Positions 8,158 to 10,397 of a stretch of DNA of 10,397 nucleotides are shown in pieces. A model generated the notes under the pieces. It saw only the letters and a program-made list of their open reading frames with translations, was not told the DNA's origin and did not search any database. The stretch is from CAZZCN01 sp964652975. Lineage in GTDB: Bacteria; Bacillota; Clostridia; Saccharofermentanales; UBA5734. Position 1 is the first letter of the stretch. Each line of letters starts with the position of its first letter. The position numbers and the translations under genes are program-made. Location of the stretch: contig CAZZCN010000092.1 of assembly GCA_964652975.1 (NCBI GenBank), positions 1 to 10,397 on the forward strand, given 5' to 3'.

Positions 8158-8173
8158 AAGTAAAATTTTACTT
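8158..8173. promoter_or_regulatory. Perfect 16-bp palindrome over the -10 of the leftward promoter
   Basis: AAGTAAAATTTTACTT reads the same on both strands and covers the predicted -10 TAAAAT (8170-8165) and start point of the peptidase operon. A dimeric repressor could bind here and block that promoter. The site is AT-rich, so chance is not excluded, and no regulator gene is present in the window. Confidence 0.4.
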
Positions 8174-8193
8174 CATTTATGTACAAATTACAA
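8165..8193 (-). promoter_or_regulatory. Promoter of the peptidase/cytochrome-like operon
   Basis: The minus strand has a -35 TTGTAA (8193-8188), a 17-nt spacer and a -10 TAAAAT (8170-8165). Transcription would start near 8158, about 58 nt before the ATG at 8100. It lies back to back with the rightward promoter of the SPFH gene. Confidence 0.6.
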
Positions 8194-8211
8194 TTGGTTT
8201 ATATGGATATG

Positions 8212-8220
8212 TGGTATAAT
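8212..8220 (+). promoter_or_regulatory. Extended -10 promoter of the SPFH gene
   Basis: TGGTATAAT contains a perfect -10 (8215-8220) with the TGn extension. No good -35 sits at normal spacing (AATTGG at 17 nt; TTGGTT only at 15 nt), which is common for extended -10 promoters. Transcription from about 8227 would give a leader of some 228 nt before the ATG at 8455. Confidence 0.55.
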
Positions 8221-8233
8221 GTCGGTGTAATAT

Positions 8234-8302
8234 TTTGTGAATGACTTAAGTTGAGTATCGTTTGCTATCCTGTCAATCTTCTTCTCACAAGTTATTCATA
8301 AG
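8234..8302 (+). other. Possible structured leader of the SPFH gene
   Basis: TTTGTGAATGACTT (8234-8247) can pair with AAGTTATTCATAAG (8289-8302) along 14 bp including G-U pairs, closing a 41-nt loop. It lies in the predicted 5' leader, just after the start point. I do not recognise a riboswitch class, and no T-run follows, so it is not an intrinsic terminator. The rest of the leader, 8303-8440, is AT-rich with nothing I can name. Confidence 0.35.
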
Positions 8303-8454
8303 TAATACTAAGTTTGGTCGTATTGGTTTTTTATTCGACTAAATGTTTTCAGGTAAGTTCCGATTAGTTTATTTCAGTTTTGTTCAGTATTATTTATTAG
8401 TTTCAAAAATCAATTTTTATTATGGAAATCAAATAATTGAAGGAGGTCGAAATT

Positions 8455-9333
8455 ATGCCATATTTTTATGCACTATTAGTAATTCTTGTCATTTTCTTTC
8501 TAGCAGGTATCAAAATTGTCAGACCGACAAGCCGCGGACTTATTGAGACACTTGGTAAGTACACCAAGTATGCCCAGCCCGGATTTCACTGGGTATTCCC
8601 TGTAATACAGAAAATCTATCTGGTTAATATCACCGAGCAGATGTTCGACGCCGAACCACAGGTTATAATCACCAACGATAATCTTAATGCAACAGTTGAT
8701 GCGCAGATTTACTTCAGGGTCAAATCCGATGAGGAAAGCGTCAAAAATTCGATTTACAATGTCAATAACTATAAATACCAGATAGTAAATCTTGCCAGAA
8801 CCACTTTACGTAATATCATCGGTACAATGACACTGAAATCCGCCAACAGCGAGCGAGGCCTTATTGATTCGGACCTGCTCAGAACGCTTCTCGAAGAGAC
8901 CGCCAAATGGGGCATTGACATTGTAAGGACAGAACTCAAAGAGATTGATCCGCCTAAGGATGTACAAGAGACAATGAACAAAGTTGTCAAAGCGGAGAAC
9001 GAAAAGGTAGCCGCAGTTGACTTTGCGACTGCAGCGGAAACCACTGCTGACGGTATCAAGCGCGCAGAGATCAAGAAAGCAGAAGGTATCAAGCAGGCCA
9101 AGATTCTCGAAGCAGAGGGCGAAGCTCAGGCTATCAAACTGGTCAACGAAGCAGCCGAAATGTATTTCAAAGGAAATGCACAGTTGCTGCGAAAGCTTCA
9201 AACTACTGAAAACGCGCTGAAGAACAATTCCAAGATAGTGGTCAATTCGAATTCTGAGCTTATCAATGTAATCGGCGAAATGTCAGGGGTACTGCCTATT
9301 GATAGGCAACACAAGACAGCGCCGGACAAATAA
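8455..9333 (+). CDS. SPFH-domain membrane scaffold protein (stomatin/QmcA type)
   Basis: The start ATG 8455 follows AGGAGG (8441-8446) by 8 nt; an upstream in-frame TTG (8437) precedes that ribosome site and is rejected. The 292-residue protein has an N-terminal membrane anchor (about 2-20), then the SPFH core: RPTSRGLIETLGKY, PGFHWVFP and an NLNATVDAQIYFRV strand, typical of bacterial slipin/QmcA proteins. From about 170 to 240 there is a long Ala/Glu/Lys-rich coiled coil (repeated KAEGIKQAK- and EAEGEAQA-like segments) for oligomer rings, then a short polar tail. Family members organise membrane microdomains and often work with membrane proteases. Many such genes sit beside nfeD, but none is present here. 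The gene is single in its transcript: a strong terminator follows 26 bp after the stop. Confidence 0.93.
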   Translation: MPYFYALLVILVIFFLAGIKIVRPTSRGLIETLGKYTKYAQPGFHWVFPVIQKIYLVNITEQMFDAEPQVIITNDNLNATVDAQIYFRVKSDEESVKNSIYNVNNYKYQIVNLARTTLRNIIGTMTLKSANSERGLIDSDLLRTLLEETAKWGIDIVRTELKEIDPPKDVQETMNKVVKAENEKVAAVDFATAAETTADGIKRAEIKKAEGIKQAKILEAEGEAQAIKLVNEAAEMYFKGNAQLLRKLQTTENALKNNSKIVVNSNSELINVIGEMSGVLPIDRQHKTAPDK

Positions 9334-9359
9334 GTATTAATATACATCAATTAGCAACA

Positions 9360-9405
9360 GGGAAATGATTCACTGACTAAAAGTGAATCATTTCCCTATT
9401 TTTTC
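9360..9405 (+). terminator. Intrinsic terminator of the SPFH gene
   Basis: A perfect 15-bp stem, GGGAAATGATTCACT (9360-9374) with its complement (9382-9396), closes a 7-nt loop and is followed by TATTTTTTC. It ends rightward transcription after the stop at 9333. In the other direction no T-run follows, so a role for the convergent reductase gene is weaker. Confidence 0.95.
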
Positions 9406-9411
9406 ATTAGA

Positions 9412-9442
9412 TTAAGTTGGTTAGGCTGCTTAAGTTGGCTAG
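9412..9442. repeat. Short imperfect direct repeat between convergent genes
   Basis: TTAAGTTGGTTAG (9412-9424) recurs as TTAAGTTGGCTAG (9430-9442) with one mismatch and an 18-bp period, in the spacer between the terminator and the reductase stop. No function is apparent. Confidence 0.5.
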
Positions 9443-9480
9443 TTATTTTAAATTTAGTAAATTGAATTTCTCGGGTGTCT

Positions 9481-10397
9481 TCAAAAAAGAACACCTTGCG
9501 ACAATATTCGAATTTCATCGTCCGTCAATATTATCGATGAAGCTTCAACAGCATCTGTCAATTGTTCCTTGTTTGCAAATCTAACAATAGGAAAAACCGG
9601 AAATGGCTGGTTCAAGAGAAATGCAAGGGATATCTGTGATATGGGTCTTCCCTGTTTCTGTGAGACTTCACGAGCTGCATTTAACCGCAAATCATTTAGC
9701 TGATTGTCATAATAGTTCAATAATTTAGGATTCATTTCTGATTTAGGGCCATTTGACAGTNNNNNNNNNNATCCCTTAGCCATAGCCGAATAAGGCATCG
9801 CTGCGCATCCGGATCCGAGATGCCACTCATACTCCTCCTGAGTCATTGCAACTAGAGTAAAATCCTCCGTCCCTTCCGGATTCATAGAGGCGTAACCCCA
9901 TCTGTTCTGCACTCCGAAAAAGCCGTCAGAATTTTCTTTAACAAAATAATTTTGCGCCTCGATTATTCTTTTCGTTGTCCAGTTCGACAAGCCGAACAAT
10001 TTTATCTTTCCTTCCTTTTTCAATTTGATTAAAGGCTCTAAAATACTTTCAACAGGCAGTTCAGTAGAATCTCTGTGAAGCCAGTAGATATCAACATAAT
10101 CGGTCTTTAGTGCTGCAAGTGACTCTTCCAGGTCATCTCTTACACACTTTTCATTAAGCCTTGAAACGTCGGTTGCATCCAAATCGAAGTGACCACACTT
10201 GGTGCTTATTATAACGTCAGAGCGCAGCATTGCTTTTTCTACATTGATTTTACGGTCAAGCCACTCCCCTATGATAATTTCACTTTCATTTGTACCGGAT
10301 TCAAGCCATTTACCATAAATATTTGCAGTGTCAATCAGATTGCCACCCAGTGAAAAATACATATCAAGCATTTCGTGGCTCTCAGTTGTATTGCTAA
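9481..10397 (-). CDS. Aldo/keto reductase, N-terminus off the right edge
   Basis: The frame stays open to the window end. Codons upstream of the internal ATG at 10371 read SNTTESHE, which continues a typical aldo/keto reductase start, so the true start lies outside. The protein is an NADPH-type TIM-barrel oxidoreductase. Counting from the Met at 10371, the catalytic tetrad is visible as Asp14 and Tyr19 (NLIDTANIYG), Lys58 (STKCGH) and His99 (IYWLHRDS). Later landmarks are LFGLSNWT, VQNRWGY and the C-terminal NKEQL segment expected near the cofactor phosphate. TGA stop at 9481-9483. Ten unknown bases (9761-9770) break the sequence, but the frame agrees on both sides. The substrate cannot be told. 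It converges on the SPFH gene and is probably not functionally tied to it. Confidence 0.93.
   Translation of the reverse strand, partial: SNTTESHEMLDMYFSLGGNLIDTANIYGKWLESGTNESEIIIGEWLDRKINVEKAMLRSDVIISTKCGHFDLDATDVSRLNEKCVRDDLEESLAALKTDYVDIYWLHRDSTELPVESILEPLIKLKKEGKIKLFGLSNWTTKRIIEAQNYFVKENSDGFFGVQNRWGYASMNPEGTEDFTLVAMTQEEYEWHLGSGCAAMPYSAMAKGXXXXLSNGPKSEMNPKLLNYYDNQLNDLRLNAAREVSQKQGRPISQISLAFLLNQPFPVFPIVRFANKEQLTDAVEASSIILTDDEIRILSQGVLF
9761..9770. other. Assembly gap of ten N inside the reductase gene
   Basis: The run of N covers four codons after MAKG and before LSNG. The flanking T and A bases plus ten N give twelve bases, keeping the frame. Family members often have two aromatic residues here (KGYF- or KGFF-like), which fits the leading T. 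The size may still be a placeholder. Confidence 0.95.

Noticed and set aside
8769..9201. Two minus-strand open frames within the SPFH gene
   Set aside because: They are mirror images of the Ala/Glu/Lys-rich coiled-coil coding sequence and have no domain of their own.
9761..9770. Frame-breaking lesion or pseudogene in the aldo/keto reductase
   Set aside because: The unknown bases preserve the frame on both sides and the catalytic tetrad is intact, so this is an assembly gap and not decay.

Overview
The window looks like an AT-rich Gram-positive genome, most likely a member of Clostridia. The grounds are strong AGGAGG-type ribosome sites, sigma-A-like promoters, a class II cyclic di-GMP riboswitch (found mostly in Clostridia), and a large secreted protein with Ig-like, FN3 and helical spacer repeats typical of clostridial cell-surface proteins. 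A 10-base N run shows that it comes from a scaffolded draft assembly. No tRNA, rRNA, insertion sequence, CRISPR array or replication origin was seen.

From left to right: (1) Positions 1-4667, minus strand, hold the first 1555 codons of a giant secreted protein whose end lies beyond the left edge. It contains two polysaccharide deacetylase (NodB) modules related by an internal duplication with an 876-residue offset. The first module has lost all three expected histidines, while the second keeps the full set. (2) The 4668-5059 gap is the control region of that gene: a sigma-A promoter (TTGACG-17-TATACT), a c-di-GMP-II aptamer, and an intrinsic terminator that shares bases with the closing stem of the aptamer. 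This geometry predicts that c-di-GMP turns the gene on. (3) Positions 5060-8100, minus strand, hold a probable two-gene operon. The first gene encodes a membrane-anchored protein with a GYF-like domain inside the cell and a ZU5-like domain, a predicted papain/C39-like cysteine peptidase and a PKD-like domain outside. The second encodes a small four-helix membrane protein whose four histidines could hold two hemes. (4) The 8101-8454 gap holds divergent promoters, a perfect 16-bp palindrome over one -10 element, and a structured leader. (5) Positions 8455-9333, plus strand, encode an SPFH (stomatin/QmcA-type) membrane scaffold protein followed by a very clear terminator. (6) Positions 9481-10397, minus strand, hold the 3' part of an aldo/keto reductase gene that runs off the right edge and contains the assembly gap.

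Taken together, most of the window concerns the cell envelope. A surface polysaccharide-modifying enzyme appears to be under direct second-messenger control. Beside it, an envelope peptidase/cytochrome operon is divergent from a membrane-microdomain protein. The link between the SPFH gene and the peptidase operon is inferred only from the shared promoter region, and the aldo/keto reductase is probably unrelated.
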